Counted from the stretch's first letter, positions 50,376 through 59,726 are shown. The stretch is DNA of 64,000 bases from Bradyrhizobium diversitatis (GCF_016031635.1 NZ_JACEGD010000015.1:124001-188000), one strand, 5' to 3'. Numbers and translations: made by a program. The notes: a model not told the origin generated them from the sequence alone.

Positions 50376-53069
50376 TCAAAGCTTCAACTTGACGTCGCAA
50401 AGGTCGGGCTCGGACGGATCCGGCTTGACCTCGAAACCGAGCTGCCGGCACATGTCGAGCATCACGGTGTTCTCCTGGAGCACGTCGCCCGATATGGCCT
50501 TCAGTCCTTCCGACCGCGCATAGTCGATGATCAGCTGCATGAGCGCCCAGCCGAGCCCCCTGCCCTTGAGATCGGACCGTAGCAGGATCGCGTATTCGCC
50601 GCTCTCGTAGATCGAGTCCGAATGGAGCCGGACGACGCCGACCATTTCGCCGGTGGCCTCGTCGAATGCGATGAAGGCCATCGCGCGCGCATAGTCGAGC
50701 TGGGTCAGGCGTGCGATGAATTCGTGGGTGAATTCCTTCATCGGTGCGAAGAACCGCAGACGAAGGTCATGCGGGGTGACGTGGCCCAGGAATTCGTGGA
50801 TGATCGGCTCGTCCTCGGGCCGCATGGGCCGCACGAAGATGTGCCAGTCGTCCTTGAGCTCGAGGCGGCGCTCCCATTGCGACGGATAGGCGCGAACGGC
50901 GAAATTGGCCGGGCCGGAGCCGACAAACTTCCGCTGCGGCGGCCCGACCGCAACGCGGGCATCGACCGCGGTCACGCCGGATTCGTCCGCCAGCAGCGGA
51001 TTGATGTCGAATTCGCGGATCTCGGGAATGTCGGCCGCCATCTGCGCGAGCTTGACCAGCACCATGGCGACTGCGTCCAGCTTCACAGCCGGCACGTCCC
51101 GGTAAGCGCGGAGCAGCCGCGACACGCGCGTGCGCTCGATCAGGTCGCGGGCCAGCTGCAGATCGAGCGGCGGCAGCGCAAGCGCCTTGTCATTGATGAT
51201 CTCCACCGCCGTCCCGCCCCGGCCGAAAACGACGACCGTGCCGAAGGTCGGATCGTCGGCGAGGCCAAGGATAAGCTCGCGCGCTTTTGCCTTGACGACC
51301 ATCGCCTGGACGATGACGCCGCCGATGCGCGCCTCCGGACGCAGCTTTTTCGCGCGCGCGATGATGCCCGTGGCGGCCACTCGCACTGCTTCAGGCGTGG
51401 TCAGGTTGAGAACGACGCCGCCGACGTCGGATTTGTGGACGATGTCCCGCGACATGATCTTCAGCACGACGGTGTCGCCCTGTGCGAAGATGTCGTTCGC
51501 ATAGGCAACCGCCTGCTCGACATCGGTCGCCGCATAGGTCGGCACCATCGCGATGTCATAGGCTTCGAGCAGGTGCTTGATCTCGACAGGTTCGAGCCAT
51601 TCACGGCCATCCGCGACCGCGGCGGTGACGATCTGCCTCGCTCCCCGGGCGTCCGGAACGAAGGTATCAGGCATCGCCGGAGGAACCTGGCTCAGCTCCT
51701 CCACCACCTCGCGGTGCCGGACCAGATACATGAAGCCGCGCACGGCGTCGTCCTCGGTCGGATAGTTCGGCACACCGGCGCTGGAGAGTGTCTGGATGAT
51801 GTGCTGATCGGCTCCAACCCAGGCCGCCAATACGGGCTTCGCCCAGCTGCGGTGCTGCTCGCGATATCTTCTGACGAGCTCCGTCACGGTCGTGGCGATC
51901 TCGGCGGCCGAGGCGATCGCCGTTTGCACGTTGAGGACCAGGACTGCGTCGTTGTCACGATCGGCCAGCAGTTCCTCCAGCGCCACCGCATAGCGCGAGG
52001 CGTCGGCATCGCCCACGATGTCGACGGGATTCGCACCGGACCAGGTCGGCGGCAGCGCTGCATCGAGCTTCTTGCGCGCTTCAGCCGAGATGGTTGCCGG
52101 AATTCCTCCGAGTTCGACCAATCGATCGATAGCAAGGACGCCGATGCCGCCACCGTTGGTCAGGATGGCGAGACGCTTTCCCGTCGGCGATTCGACACGG
52201 CCGAGCGTCTCGGCACAATCGAACAGCTCACGCAGATCGGAGACCCGCAGGACACCCGCGCGGCGGAACGCCGCGTCGTAGACGGCGTCGGCGCCGGCGA
52301 GCGCACCGGTGTGCGTGGCAGCCGCCTTCGCGCCCTGCGCCATGCGGCCGGATTTCACCACGACGACGGGCTTCACGCGCGCGGCGGCGCGCGCCGCCGA
52401 CATGAACTTGCGCGCGTCCTTGATGGCCTCGATGTAGAGCAGGATCGCGCGGGTCTTGTGATCCATCGCGAAATGGTCGAGCAGATCGGCAATATCGACG
52501 TCGATCTGATCGCCGATCGAGACGATGCCGGAGAATCCGACGCCGCGCTGCGCAGCCCAATCGACCATGCCGGCGGCAATTGCGCCCGATTGCGAGATCA
52601 GCGCGAGGTTACCCGCCCCCGGCATGTGCGCGGCGAAACTGGCATTCAGGCTGACGCCGGGCATCATGATGCCGAGGCAGTTTGGGCCGATCAGGCGCAT
52701 GCCGTGTTTTCGGGCAGCAGTGCTTGTGGCTTCGTGCAGCGATCCCGGTCCCTGGCCGAGCCCGGCCGAGACGATCAGTGCGCCCGCAGACCCGAGACGC
52801 CCGGCCTGGTCGACAATGCCTGGAATCTCGCCCGCGGGGGCGGTGATGACCACGAGTTCGGGCACGAAGTCCAGCCTGTCCAGGCTCTTCACCGCCGCGA
52901 CGCCGCCGATCTCGGCATGGCGCGGATTGACGAGGCCAAACTGCCCCTTGAATCCAACCTTGCGAATGTTCTCCAGAACGGCACGTCCCACGGACCCCGA
53001 ACGGGCGCTCGCCCCGACGAGCGCGACCGAGCGCGGCGATAGCAGGTTGTTCAGACGATAGGTTGACAT
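50376..53069 (-). CDS. Bifunctional acetate-CoA-ligase (ADP-forming)-like / GNAT acetyltransferase
   Basis: An 897-residue protein. Residues 1-460 are the CoA-binding and succinyl-CoA-synthetase-like domains (SVALVGASARSGSVGRAV, IGPNCLG, SQSGAIAAGMVDWA, ATHTGALAG with the conserved His region). Residues 480-700 form an ATP-grasp domain (VVLKIMSRDIVHKSDVGGVV). A C-terminal GNAT domain starts near 735 (VRPMRPEDEPII, LRSDLKGRGLGWALMQLII). This layout matches the Pat/AcuA-like protein acetyltransferases that silence acyl-CoA synthetases by lysine acetylation. The ribosome site is weak. It is preceded by a stress-protein gene on the same strand, 63 bases away. Confidence 0.9.
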   Translation of the reverse strand: MSTYRLNNLLSPRSVALVGASARSGSVGRAVLENIRKVGFKGQFGLVNPRHAEIGGVAAVKSLDRLDFVPELVVITAPAGEIPGIVDQAGRLGSAGALIVSAGLGQGPGSLHEATSTAARKHGMRLIGPNCLGIMMPGVSLNASFAAHMPGAGNLALISQSGAIAAGMVDWAAQRGVGFSGIVSIGDQIDVDIADLLDHFAMDHKTRAILLYIEAIKDARKFMSAARAAARVKPVVVVKSGRMAQGAKAAATHTGALAGADAVYDAAFRRAGVLRVSDLRELFDCAETLGRVESPTGKRLAILTNGGGIGVLAIDRLVELGGIPATISAEARKKLDAALPPTWSGANPVDIVGDADASRYAVALEELLADRDNDAVLVLNVQTAIASAAEIATTVTELVRRYREQHRSWAKPVLAAWVGADQHIIQTLSSAGVPNYPTEDDAVRGFMYLVRHREVVEELSQVPPAMPDTFVPDARGARQIVTAAVADGREWLEPVEIKHLLEAYDIAMVPTYAATDVEQAVAYANDIFAQGDTVVLKIMSRDIVHKSDVGGVVLNLTTPEAVRVAATGIIARAKKLRPEARIGGVIVQAMVVKAKARELILGLADDPTFGTVVVFGRGGTAVEIINDKALALPPLDLQLARDLIERTRVSRLLRAYRDVPAVKLDAVAMVLVKLAQMAADIPEIREFDINPLLADESGVTAVDARVAVGPPQRKFVGSGPANFAVRAYPSQWERRLELKDDWHIFVRPMRPEDEPIIHEFLGHVTPHDLRLRFFAPMKEFTHEFIARLTQLDYARAMAFIAFDEATGEMVGVVRLHSDSIYESGEYAILLRSDLKGRGLGWALMQLIIDYARSEGLKAISGDVLQENTVMLDMCRQLGFEVKPDPSEPDLCDVKLKL

Positions 53070-53132
53070 GAAAGAAAATGCGCCGGGTCAGCGGCGGTTC
53101 CGACTGGTTGACGATCAGGACGAAGAAGGCGC

Positions 53133-53966
53133 CTAGTGCGAGATCATAACCCAGCACGGTGGCTGGCCAATGACGGTCTTTGTCACACCGCCCCAGACGA
53201 TCTCGTTCAGGCGCGAATGATGATAGGCGCCCATCACGATCGCATCGATGCCATGGGAATTCGCCCAGCTTCCCAGTACCTTGCCGATCGAGCTGCCGCC
53301 GCATTTCGTTGTTTCGAACGAGGCATCGACCCCATGTTCCCTCAAATGATCGACGAGAGCCGTGCCGGATTGCACGACCGCCTCGGTCTTGTCGTCCGCC
53401 ACGGTCACCACACGGACCGAGGTGGCAGCCCGAAGAATCGGCAACGCGTCGCCGACCGCACGCGCGGCGCGAGCAGAGTGATCCCAGGCAATCATGACGT
53501 TTTCGAATTCAGGCCGAAGTTCGTCCGCGAGATGTTCGGGACAAAGCAGAAGCGGCCGGCCGGATCCGAACAAGAAGGCTTCGACAATCCCCTCTGTTCG
53601 GCTGTCGTGCGGTTTCACGGGAACCAGCGTAAGGTCGCTGAAGCGAGCATGCTCGGCCAGGATCGCGCCGATCTGATCCGCAGGCACCTTGCCCGATCGG
53701 CTCTGGGCGCGAATGTTGGCACGGAAAGCTGCGCTGGTGAAGGCATTCAGGAGCTGCTGCATGTCGGAAGCCTCGGGACCGGCGTGCTCGGAATCGCGAT
53801 CGTAAGGCAGCATCACCCTCGGTCGCTCGAAGATTTCTTCCTCGAGCGCGAGCGCGGTGATCCTGGCGCCGAGATCGGCGGCAACGGCCACGCATTTCTC
53901 CATCGCGACCACAGCCGGTCCGCGCGGCAGGCCGACAAGGGGCAGAAAGACGTCCTTGATGGGCAT
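53133..53966 (-). CDS. Tandem universal stress protein (UspA family)
   Basis: A 277-residue protein made of two Usp-like halves. The first is divergent (DVFLPLVGLPRG). The second keeps VMIAWDHSARAARAV at the start and IDAIVMGAYHHSRLNEIVWGGVTK before PCWVM, close to the G-x2-G-x9-G-S/T nucleotide motif. The start at 53966 is preferred to 53972 because AGGAG stands at proper distance from it. Such proteins aid survival in stress or anoxia. An FNR box is centred about 55 bases upstream. It may be cotranscribed with the following acetyltransferase gene. Confidence 0.85.
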   Translation of the reverse strand: MPIKDVFLPLVGLPRGPAVVAMEKCVAVAADLGARITALALEEEIFERPRVMLPYDRDSEHAGPEASDMQQLLNAFTSAAFRANIRAQSRSGKVPADQIGAILAEHARFSDLTLVPVKPHDSRTEGIVEAFLFGSGRPLLLCPEHLADELRPEFENVMIAWDHSARAARAVGDALPILRAATSVRVVTVADDKTEAVVQSGTALVDHLREHGVDASFETTKCGGSSIGKVLGSWANSHGIDAIVMGAYHHSRLNEIVWGGVTKTVIGQPPCWVMISH

Positions 53967-54013
53967 CCGCATTCTCCTGGGCCACCACGATAGGCCGGCG
54001 CTCGTCGAGGCGC

Positions 54014-54027
54014 TTGATCCTCGTCAA
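54014..54027 (-). promoter_or_regulatory. FNR/FixK box, stress-protein side
   Basis: TTGATCCTCGTCAA fits TTGA-N6-TCAA. Its centre is about 55 bases before the universal stress protein start. Confidence 0.65.
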
Positions 54028-54061
54028 GGGCAAACTCTATTCGGTCACCCGGGAACCGGCG

Positions 54062-54075
54062 TTGACCGGCGTCAA
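54062..54075 (+). promoter_or_regulatory. FNR/FixK box, alcohol dehydrogenase side
   Basis: TTGACCGGCGTCAA fits TTGA-N6-TCAA. It is centred about 69 bases before the alcohol dehydrogenase start and 48 bases from the paired box. Confidence 0.65.
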
Positions 54076-54137
54076 GGACTGGTCGCTTGGTCATTCTATG
54101 AATAATTCAATCGGAGCGGTTCGCCCCGGAGAGACTC

Positions 54138-55121
54138 ATGCGTGCGATGGTGTTGCCGGCTCCACGAGCGCGGCTCCAGATGGAGGAGCGGCCTGACCCG
54201 ATTCCGGGCGAAGGTCAGCTCCGAGTGAAGATCGGCGCCTGCGGCGTATGCCGGACCGATCTCCATCTCGTCGATGCCGAGCTGCCCGATATTCGTTATC
54301 CGATCGTGCCTGGGCACGAGATCGTGGGCCGGGTCGATCTCGTTGGGCCGAACGTGGCAACACATGCGCCTGGCGATCGGGTCGGCATTCCCTGGCTCGG
54401 CTTCACCTGCGGAAAGTGTCGATTCTGCCGGGAGGGCATGGAAAACCTGTGTGACGCACCGCTCTTCACGGGCTATACGCGCGACGGCGGCTACGCGACC
54501 CACATCATCGCCGACGCACGCTACGCTTTTCCGCTCGGTGAGGCCGGCAGCGACGTGGAGATTGCACCCCTGCTGTGCGCAGGGCTGATCGGCTGGCGCT
54601 CGCTGGTTCTGGCCGGCCCCGCCGACCGGCTCGGCCTCTACGGCTTTGGCGCAGCCGGCCACATCATTGCGCAGGTCGCGGTTTGGCAGGGACGATCCGT
54701 CCATGCATTCACGCGACGCGGCGACGCCGCTGCACAAGACCTTGCACGCCGTCTCGGCGCGGTCTGGGCGGGGTCATCGGACGAAGCGCCCGACGAACCG
54801 CTCGACGCCGCCATCATCTACGCACCGGCCGGCGAGCTCGTTCCGGCCGCGTTGCGCGCCGTCCGCAAAGGCGGGCGCGTCGTATGCGCCGGCATCCACA
54901 TGACCGACATTCCAAGCTTTCCGTATGACTTGCTCTGGCAGGAACGGCAGTTGGTCTCGGTCGCCAATCTGACCCGGCAGGATGGCCTCGATTTTCTAAA
55001 GGTCGCCCCGCAAGCCGGCGTGCGTACCGAGACGACGGCGTTTCCGCTCGATCAGGCCAACGAGGTTCTTGGCATGCTGCGGAATGGCCAGATTCTCGGC
55101 GCAGCCGTGCTGACGCCGTGA
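54138..55121 (+). CDS. Zinc-dependent alcohol dehydrogenase
   Basis: A 327-residue medium-chain dehydrogenase. GACGVCRTDLH has the catalytic zinc Cys, PGHEIVG the zinc His/Glu, and CGKCRFCREGMENLC is the structural zinc lobe with four cysteines. GLYGFGAAGHIIAQVA is the NAD(P)-binding motif, with GFGAAG in place of GxGxxG. It belongs to the zinc ADH group often found with stress genes in Proteobacteria. The FNR box suggests a role in redox balance at low oxygen. Its TGA overlaps the GTG start of the next gene. Confidence 0.88.
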   Translation: MRAMVLPAPRARLQMEERPDPIPGEGQLRVKIGACGVCRTDLHLVDAELPDIRYPIVPGHEIVGRVDLVGPNVATHAPGDRVGIPWLGFTCGKCRFCREGMENLCDAPLFTGYTRDGGYATHIIADARYAFPLGEAGSDVEIAPLLCAGLIGWRSLVLAGPADRLGLYGFGAAGHIIAQVAVWQGRSVHAFTRRGDAAAQDLARRLGAVWAGSSDEAPDEPLDAAIIYAPAGELVPAALRAVRKGGRVVCAGIHMTDIPSFPYDLLWQERQLVSVANLTRQDGLDFLKVAPQAGVRTETTAFPLDQANEVLGMLRNGQILGAAVLTP

Positions 55122-56683
55122 TGGTGCTTCGAATGCCCGCTCCGATCGAGGATGAAACGGCGGCCCAGGAGCGCATCTTCCAGATGCTGACCGACCATCC
55201 CGGCGTGACGCGGATCGACACGCATGGAGCCTCGGTGTTCCTGGATGCGAAGCGCGCGCTGAAGATCAAGCGCGCCGTCCGGTTTCCGTTCCTTGATTAT
55301 TCGACACTCGAGAAGCGCAAGGCGGCCTGCGAGGAGGAGATCAGGATCAACCGGCCGCTGGCGCCGCAGATCTATCACGGCGTCGTGGCGATCACCGAAG
55401 AGCCGGATGGATCTCTGAAGGTCGGCGGCGCCGGCCGGCCGATCGAATATGCGGTCGACATGTCGCGCTTCGACGAAAACAGGACGCTGGATCTTCTGGC
55501 AAAGGCCGGCCCGCTGGAGACGAAGCTCGCCTCGGCTGCCGCTGACGCAATCGTGGCGTCGCACGCGGCGGCGACACGCGCAGACGGAGAAGCCTGGGTC
55601 TCATCCATCCCGGCCCTGATCGACGGCAACAGTGACGGCCTGCGAGCCGGCGGACATTTCAACGCGGAAGACATCGAAAGGCTCGTCAAGGCTTTGCACG
55701 AGGCATATCTGCGTATTCGTCCCCTGCTCGCAGAGCGCGGCCGCCAGGGCTTCGTGCGCCGCTGTCATGGCGATCTGCACCTCGCAAACATCGTTCTGAT
55801 CGATGATCGGCCCGTGCTGTTCGACGCCATCGAGTTCGATGCGCAGATGGCGACGGTCGACGTGCTCTACGATCTCGCATTCACCCTCATGGACCTGTTG
55901 CAGCACGACCAACTGCGCGCAGCCAATATCGCCCTGAACCGCTATCTTGCAGCGACGCCGGCCGACAATCTCGACGCGCTCTCCGCTCTGCCGCTGTTCA
56001 TGTCCGTCCGTGCGGCGATCCGCGCCCAGGTGGCCCTGGCACGGCTGAAGCGGCCGCATTCCGATTGTCCCGGCATCCTCGACCAGGCGCAGCGCTATTT
56101 TGACCTCGCCAGGACGCTGATCCGTCCTCCCGCTCCGCGTCTGATTGCGGTCGGCGGACTGTCCGGCACCGGAAAGACCGTTCTGGCGTACGCGCTCGCG
56201 CCGCTCGTCGCGCCGCAGCCGGGAGCCGTCGTGCTGCGCAGCGATCTCGTCCGCAAGCAAATGTTCGGGGTCGAGGACACGCACCGTCTGCCGCCATCCG
56301 CCTATACGCCGGAGGTCACGGCCCACGTCTACGACGCGCTGGCTCAGCGCGCCCGGCGGGTGCTGGCGCAAGGCCATTCGGCGCTCATCGACGGCGTATT
56401 CGCCCGCGAGGACGAACGTGACGCGATCGCCGCGCTGGCGCGCGAGCGCAACGTTTCACTGAACGGTCTATTCCTGGTCGCGGACCTCGCGACCCGGCAG
56501 GCGCGGATCGGAAGCCGCCGGGGGGATGCATCGGACGCCACGCAAGAGGTTGCCGCGCTGCAAGAGCACTATAAGATCGGCCATGTCGGCTGGGCGACCA
56601 TCGATGCATCCGGGACAGAAGAACAGACGCTGCAGAACTGCCGGGACGTGATCGCCAAGGGGCAAACAACGCAACCTGATTGA
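55118..56683 (+). CDS. Aminoglycoside-phosphotransferase-like domain fused to an AAA P-loop kinase
   Basis: A 521-residue protein. Residues 1-320 are APH/choline-kinase-like: CHGDLHLANIVLIDDRPVLFDAIEF carries the split HxDxxxxN catalytic loop and the metal Asp, as LFDAIEFD. Residues 340-521 form a P-loop kinase with Walker A GGLSGTGKTVLAYAL and the lid-like ARIGSRRGDASDAT. Homologues are annotated bifunctional aminoglycoside phosphotransferase/ATP-binding proteins; the real substrate is unknown and antibiotic resistance is not implied. GTG 55118 is immediately followed by ATG 55121; either may start. It overlaps the ADH stop, so it belongs to that operon. Confidence 0.82.
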   Translation: MMVLRMPAPIEDETAAQERIFQMLTDHPGVTRIDTHGASVFLDAKRALKIKRAVRFPFLDYSTLEKRKAACEEEIRINRPLAPQIYHGVVAITEEPDGSLKVGGAGRPIEYAVDMSRFDENRTLDLLAKAGPLETKLASAAADAIVASHAAATRADGEAWVSSIPALIDGNSDGLRAGGHFNAEDIERLVKALHEAYLRIRPLLAERGRQGFVRRCHGDLHLANIVLIDDRPVLFDAIEFDAQMATVDVLYDLAFTLMDLLQHDQLRAANIALNRYLAATPADNLDALSALPLFMSVRAAIRAQVALARLKRPHSDCPGILDQAQRYFDLARTLIRPPAPRLIAVGGLSGTGKTVLAYALAPLVAPQPGAVVLRSDLVRKQMFGVEDTHRLPPSAYTPEVTAHVYDALAQRARRVLAQGHSALIDGVFAREDERDAIAALARERNVSLNGLFLVADLATRQARIGSRRGDASDATQEVAALQEHYKIGHVGWATIDASGTEEQTLQNCRDVIAKGQTTQPD

Positions 56684-57669
56684 TGCAGGCAAGGATGTCG
56701 GGACCCACCACAAGCTCGAGGGCGACCACGCGTGCCAAGCCGGCGACGCGGCGCAATACCCTGCCCGGCCGCCTCAGCCCCGGCATGGCCTGCGACACGG
56801 CCTTCCGGATCATCGCCCGCCGTCACCTCGATGACGTGATCGCTCAGCACGACGGGACCTGCCGCGGCGATCCCGAAGCTCTGCACCAGATCCGCATCGC
56901 ACTGACGCATCTGCGTACTGCCATCCGCTTCTTCTCGCCGATGGTCGACGACGCCCTGCGCCCGAAGGTCTGGGCCGAACTGAAATGGCTGAACGGCCAG
57001 CTCGGCATGGTGCGGGACCTCGACGTGGCGATCGAGCGGGTCGTCGCCGAGACTGGCCACGAACTCGCCGTGGTCGCCGAGCTTCAGCAGTGGGACGAGA
57101 AACGGGCCGAGAGCCACAGGCTGCTGGCGCGTGCGCTGCAATCCGCACGGTACCGCCGCCTGGCCGAACAGACCTCGACGTGGATCGAAAGCGGCCCCTG
57201 GTCGACCCGGCGCAGCAAGGAAGCCATTCGACTGCGCCGCCGCACGCTCGCCGAACACGCGATGGAGCGGCTGACCGAGTGGGAGACGAGGCTGCTCAAG
57301 AAAGCGCGAAGACTCCGCAAGCTCGACGTCGAGAAACGACACAAGCTGCGACTCCTCAACAAGCGGCTGACCTATTCGATCGAATCGCTTCAGGACCTGT
57401 TCGCCGCGGAAACGCCGACGAAACACAAGTCCATCCTCAAGCAATTGCGCAAGGCACAAAGAGCGCTCGGACAATTGAACGACGATGCACGAGGACAGGC
57501 GCTGGCGGCGTCCTTGAACGGCGCCGGCCTCGGTGCCACCGATCGCTTTCTCAACCGAAAGCGGGAAAAGAAGCTGTTGCGAACCGCGTCGGTGGCCTAC
57601 CGGAAACTGGACAAGGCCAAGCCGTTCCGCTCCTCGGATCTCGCGCCGGGCTCCGAGCCGGAGGTTTAG
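56683..57669 (+). CDS. CHAD domain protein
   Basis: A 328-residue, very basic, all-helical protein. HQIRIALTHLRTAIRFFSPM at about residues 63-82 contains the conserved His-x-x-R-x-x-x-(K/R)-x-R pattern of CHAD domains, and a second basic half (KLRLLNKRLTYSIESL, KHKSILKQLRKAQRALGQLND) completes the pseudo-repeat. CHAD domains bind polyphosphate. Its ATG overlaps the stop of the kinase-like gene (TGATG). Its TAG stop overlaps the stop of the convergent PHA-synthase-like gene. Proximity to that gene is notable because polyphosphate and PHA granules are often linked. Confidence 0.87.
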   Translation: MQARMSGPTTSSRATTRAKPATRRNTLPGRLSPGMACDTAFRIIARRHLDDVIAQHDGTCRGDPEALHQIRIALTHLRTAIRFFSPMVDDALRPKVWAELKWLNGQLGMVRDLDVAIERVVAETGHELAVVAELQQWDEKRAESHRLLARALQSARYRRLAEQTSTWIESGPWSTRRSKEAIRLRRRTLAEHAMERLTEWETRLLKKARRLRKLDVEKRHKLRLLNKRLTYSIESLQDLFAAETPTKHKSILKQLRKAQRALGQLNDDARGQALAASLNGAGLGATDRFLNRKREKKLLRTASVAYRKLDKAKPFRSSDLAPGSEPEV

Positions 57670-59519
57670 GTGTGAACATAGTCTCCCGGCGCATCGGGCA
57701 GGCCGGGTGCGCCTCCAAACCCGATCTGCGGCGGATCGCAGGGCGCGCCGGAGCGCGCCGCGAGCCATTTGGCCCATTCCGGCCACCACGACCCTTCAAC
57801 GCGCGGGGCCAGCTTCACCCATTCATCCGCGCCGACATAGGGCGCATCAGCAGCCTTGGTCAGCACCTGATAGCTGTGGCCGGGCTCCTCTGGAGGCGCC
57901 ACGACACCGGCATTGTGACCGCCGCTGGTCAACAGGAACGTCACGTCGGCATCGACCTGATAGTGGATCTTGTAGACGGATCGCCATGGCGCCACGTGAT
58001 CGGCGAGCGTGCCGACCACGAACATCGGCACGTGAATATCGGAGAGCGAAACACTCCTGCCTCCGACGAGATAGCGCCCTCCCGCCAGATCGTTGTCGAG
58101 GAACAGCTTGCGCAGATACTCCGAATGCATGCGATAAGGCAGCCGCGTGGCGTCGGCGTTCCAGGCCATCAGGTCGCTCGGCGGCGCGCTCTCGCCCATC
58201 AGATAGTCATGTGAGAGCCGCGACCAGATCAGTTCGTTCGAGCGCAGCAACTGGAAGGCGCCGGCCATCTGCGTCGTGTCGAGATAGCCGCGCTGCCACA
58301 TCATGTCTTCGAGAAAAGCCACCTGGCTCTCGTTGATGAAGAGCGTCAGCTCCCCGGCCTCGGTGAAATCAGTCTGCGCGGCAAGGAGCGTGACCGAGCC
58401 GAAGCGGTTATCACCGTCGCGCTCCATCGCGGCGGCGGCGATCGACAGCAATGTGCCCCCCAGACAATAGCCGAGCGCATGGGTCTTCCGACCCGGCATG
58501 ATCAGGCCGATCATGTCCAGCGCCGCCATGACGCCCAGCCTGCGATAATCGTCAAAGGCGAGATCCCGATCCCTCGCATCCGGATTGCGCCAGGAGATCG
58601 CGAACACGGTGAAACCTTGACCCGTCAGATATTTGACCAGCGAGTTCTGCGGCGAGAGATCGAGGATGTAGTACTTCATGATCCAGGCCGGCACGATCAG
58701 GATCGGCTCGGGCCGCACCTGCGCGGTGGTCGGATAATACTGAATCAGCTCCATCAGCTCGTTGCGGTAGACGACCTTGCCGGGTGAAACCGCCACCGTC
58801 TTGCCGACCACGAACTGCCCGTCGTCCGCCAGTTTCGAGTTGGAGAGCAGGCGCATCAGGTCGCTGCACCAGTTCTGCCAGCCGAAGATGAAATTCTCCC
58901 CGCCGCTCTGGAACGCCTTCTCCAGCACCTTCGGATTGGTCGCAGCGAAGTTCGACGGCGCCAGCATGTCGAGCAACTGACGCATCGAGAACTCGACGAT
59001 GGCTTCATTTGCATGCGACACGCCGCGTACGCCCGTCGCAGCATCGCGCCACCAGCGCTCTCCGAGCAGAAACGCCTGCGCCAGCAGGTTGAACGGCGCG
59101 ATCTCCCATTGCGATCCCCTGAACCGGCGGTCCCGCTCCTGCGGCTGGATCACGGACCACGGCTTTTGCCCGGGCGACGCCGCGTGCGCGGCAGCTTTCG
59201 CGAGCCGGCCGACATCGCGAAGGGCGTTCCGCGAAATCTCCATCTGGCGCTGCGGCGCCGCGGCGAGATGCGAGCTCCAATCGAGCCAGGCGAGCGAGAG
59301 GGCAAGTGGCGAAATCCCGCCCGTGAACCGCGCCAGCATCGCGTGCAAGGCGCGGTCCAGAGGATATGGCTCTGATGCAGGCACGGAATCGGCCGCGACC
59401 GGAGTGCTTTCGAGTTTTCCGGGGCTCACAAGCGAGGCTTCGGGACCAGCGGCGGGATCGGCGGAGAGAACCTGCACCGCCGGCTCTTCAGCCCGTGGAA
59501 ATTTCTGCACGACGCTCAT
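57666..59519 (-). CDS. phaC: Poly(3-hydroxyalkanoate) synthase-like protein
   Basis: A 617-residue alpha/beta hydrolase of the class I PHA synthase family. GYCLGG places the nucleophile Cys352 in the GxCxG box; Asp507 in VGTLADHVAPW and His535 in TSGGHNAGV complete the triad. PAWIMKYYILDLSPQNSLVKYL is the usual PhaC stretch (split). A long polar N-terminus of about 55 residues is present. It should polymerise hydroxyacyl-CoA into storage polyester. An FNR box about 72 bases upstream suggests low-oxygen expression, when polymer acts as an electron sink. It may be a secondary paralogue; phaAB are not here. Confidence 0.9.
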   Translation of the reverse strand: MSVVQKFPRAEEPAVQVLSADPAAGPEASLVSPGKLESTPVAADSVPASEPYPLDRALHAMLARFTGGISPLALSLAWLDWSSHLAAAPQRQMEISRNALRDVGRLAKAAAHAASPGQKPWSVIQPQERDRRFRGSQWEIAPFNLLAQAFLLGERWWRDAATGVRGVSHANEAIVEFSMRQLLDMLAPSNFAATNPKVLEKAFQSGGENFIFGWQNWCSDLMRLLSNSKLADDGQFVVGKTVAVSPGKVVYRNELMELIQYYPTTAQVRPEPILIVPAWIMKYYILDLSPQNSLVKYLTGQGFTVFAISWRNPDARDRDLAFDDYRRLGVMAALDMIGLIMPGRKTHALGYCLGGTLLSIAAAAMERDGDNRFGSVTLLAAQTDFTEAGELTLFINESQVAFLEDMMWQRGYLDTTQMAGAFQLLRSNELIWSRLSHDYLMGESAPPSDLMAWNADATRLPYRMHSEYLRKLFLDNDLAGGRYLVGGRSVSLSDIHVPMFVVGTLADHVAPWRSVYKIHYQVDADVTFLLTSGGHNAGVVAPPEEPGHSYQVLTKAADAPYVGADEWVKLAPRVEGSWWPEWAKWLAARSGAPCDPPQIGFGGAPGLPDAPGDYVHT

Positions 59520-59584
59520 AGCTCATGTTCCTGCGGGCTTCAGTTGTACGTGGATAAAGGGTACCGCGAGGCGTCGAAGCCGTG

Positions 59585-59598
59585 TTGAGCTGCATCAA
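59585..59598 (-). promoter_or_regulatory. FNR/FixK box, phaC side
   Basis: TTGAGCTGCATCAA fits TTGA-N6-TCAA and is centred about 72 bases before the phaC-like start. Confidence 0.6.
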
Positions 59599-59650
59599 GC
59601 CCGGGTCCGGATCACAATTTCTCAATCGGGATCGATCGTGTTTCGCCCGA

Positions 59651-59664
59651 TTGACTTGCGTCAA
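59651..59664 (+). promoter_or_regulatory. FNR/FixK box, CBS-BON side
   Basis: TTGACTTGCGTCAA fits TTGA-N6-TCAA and is centred about 69 bases before the CBS-BON gene start. Confidence 0.65.
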
Positions 59665-59726
59665 ACGGCACCTCGATGCCGGAGCTAGGTTGCGCGCATC
59701 GAAGTTTCAACAAAGCGGAGTCGTCC

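Noticed and set aside
50622..53042. 806-codon rightward open frame
   Set aside because: Antisense shadow of the acetate-CoA-ligase/GNAT gene; composition is His/Arg/Asp-rich with no domain.
55118..56683. Aminoglycoside resistance gene
   Set aside because: The APH fold is shared with many small-molecule kinases; fusion to a P-loop kinase and the ADH operon context point to metabolism.
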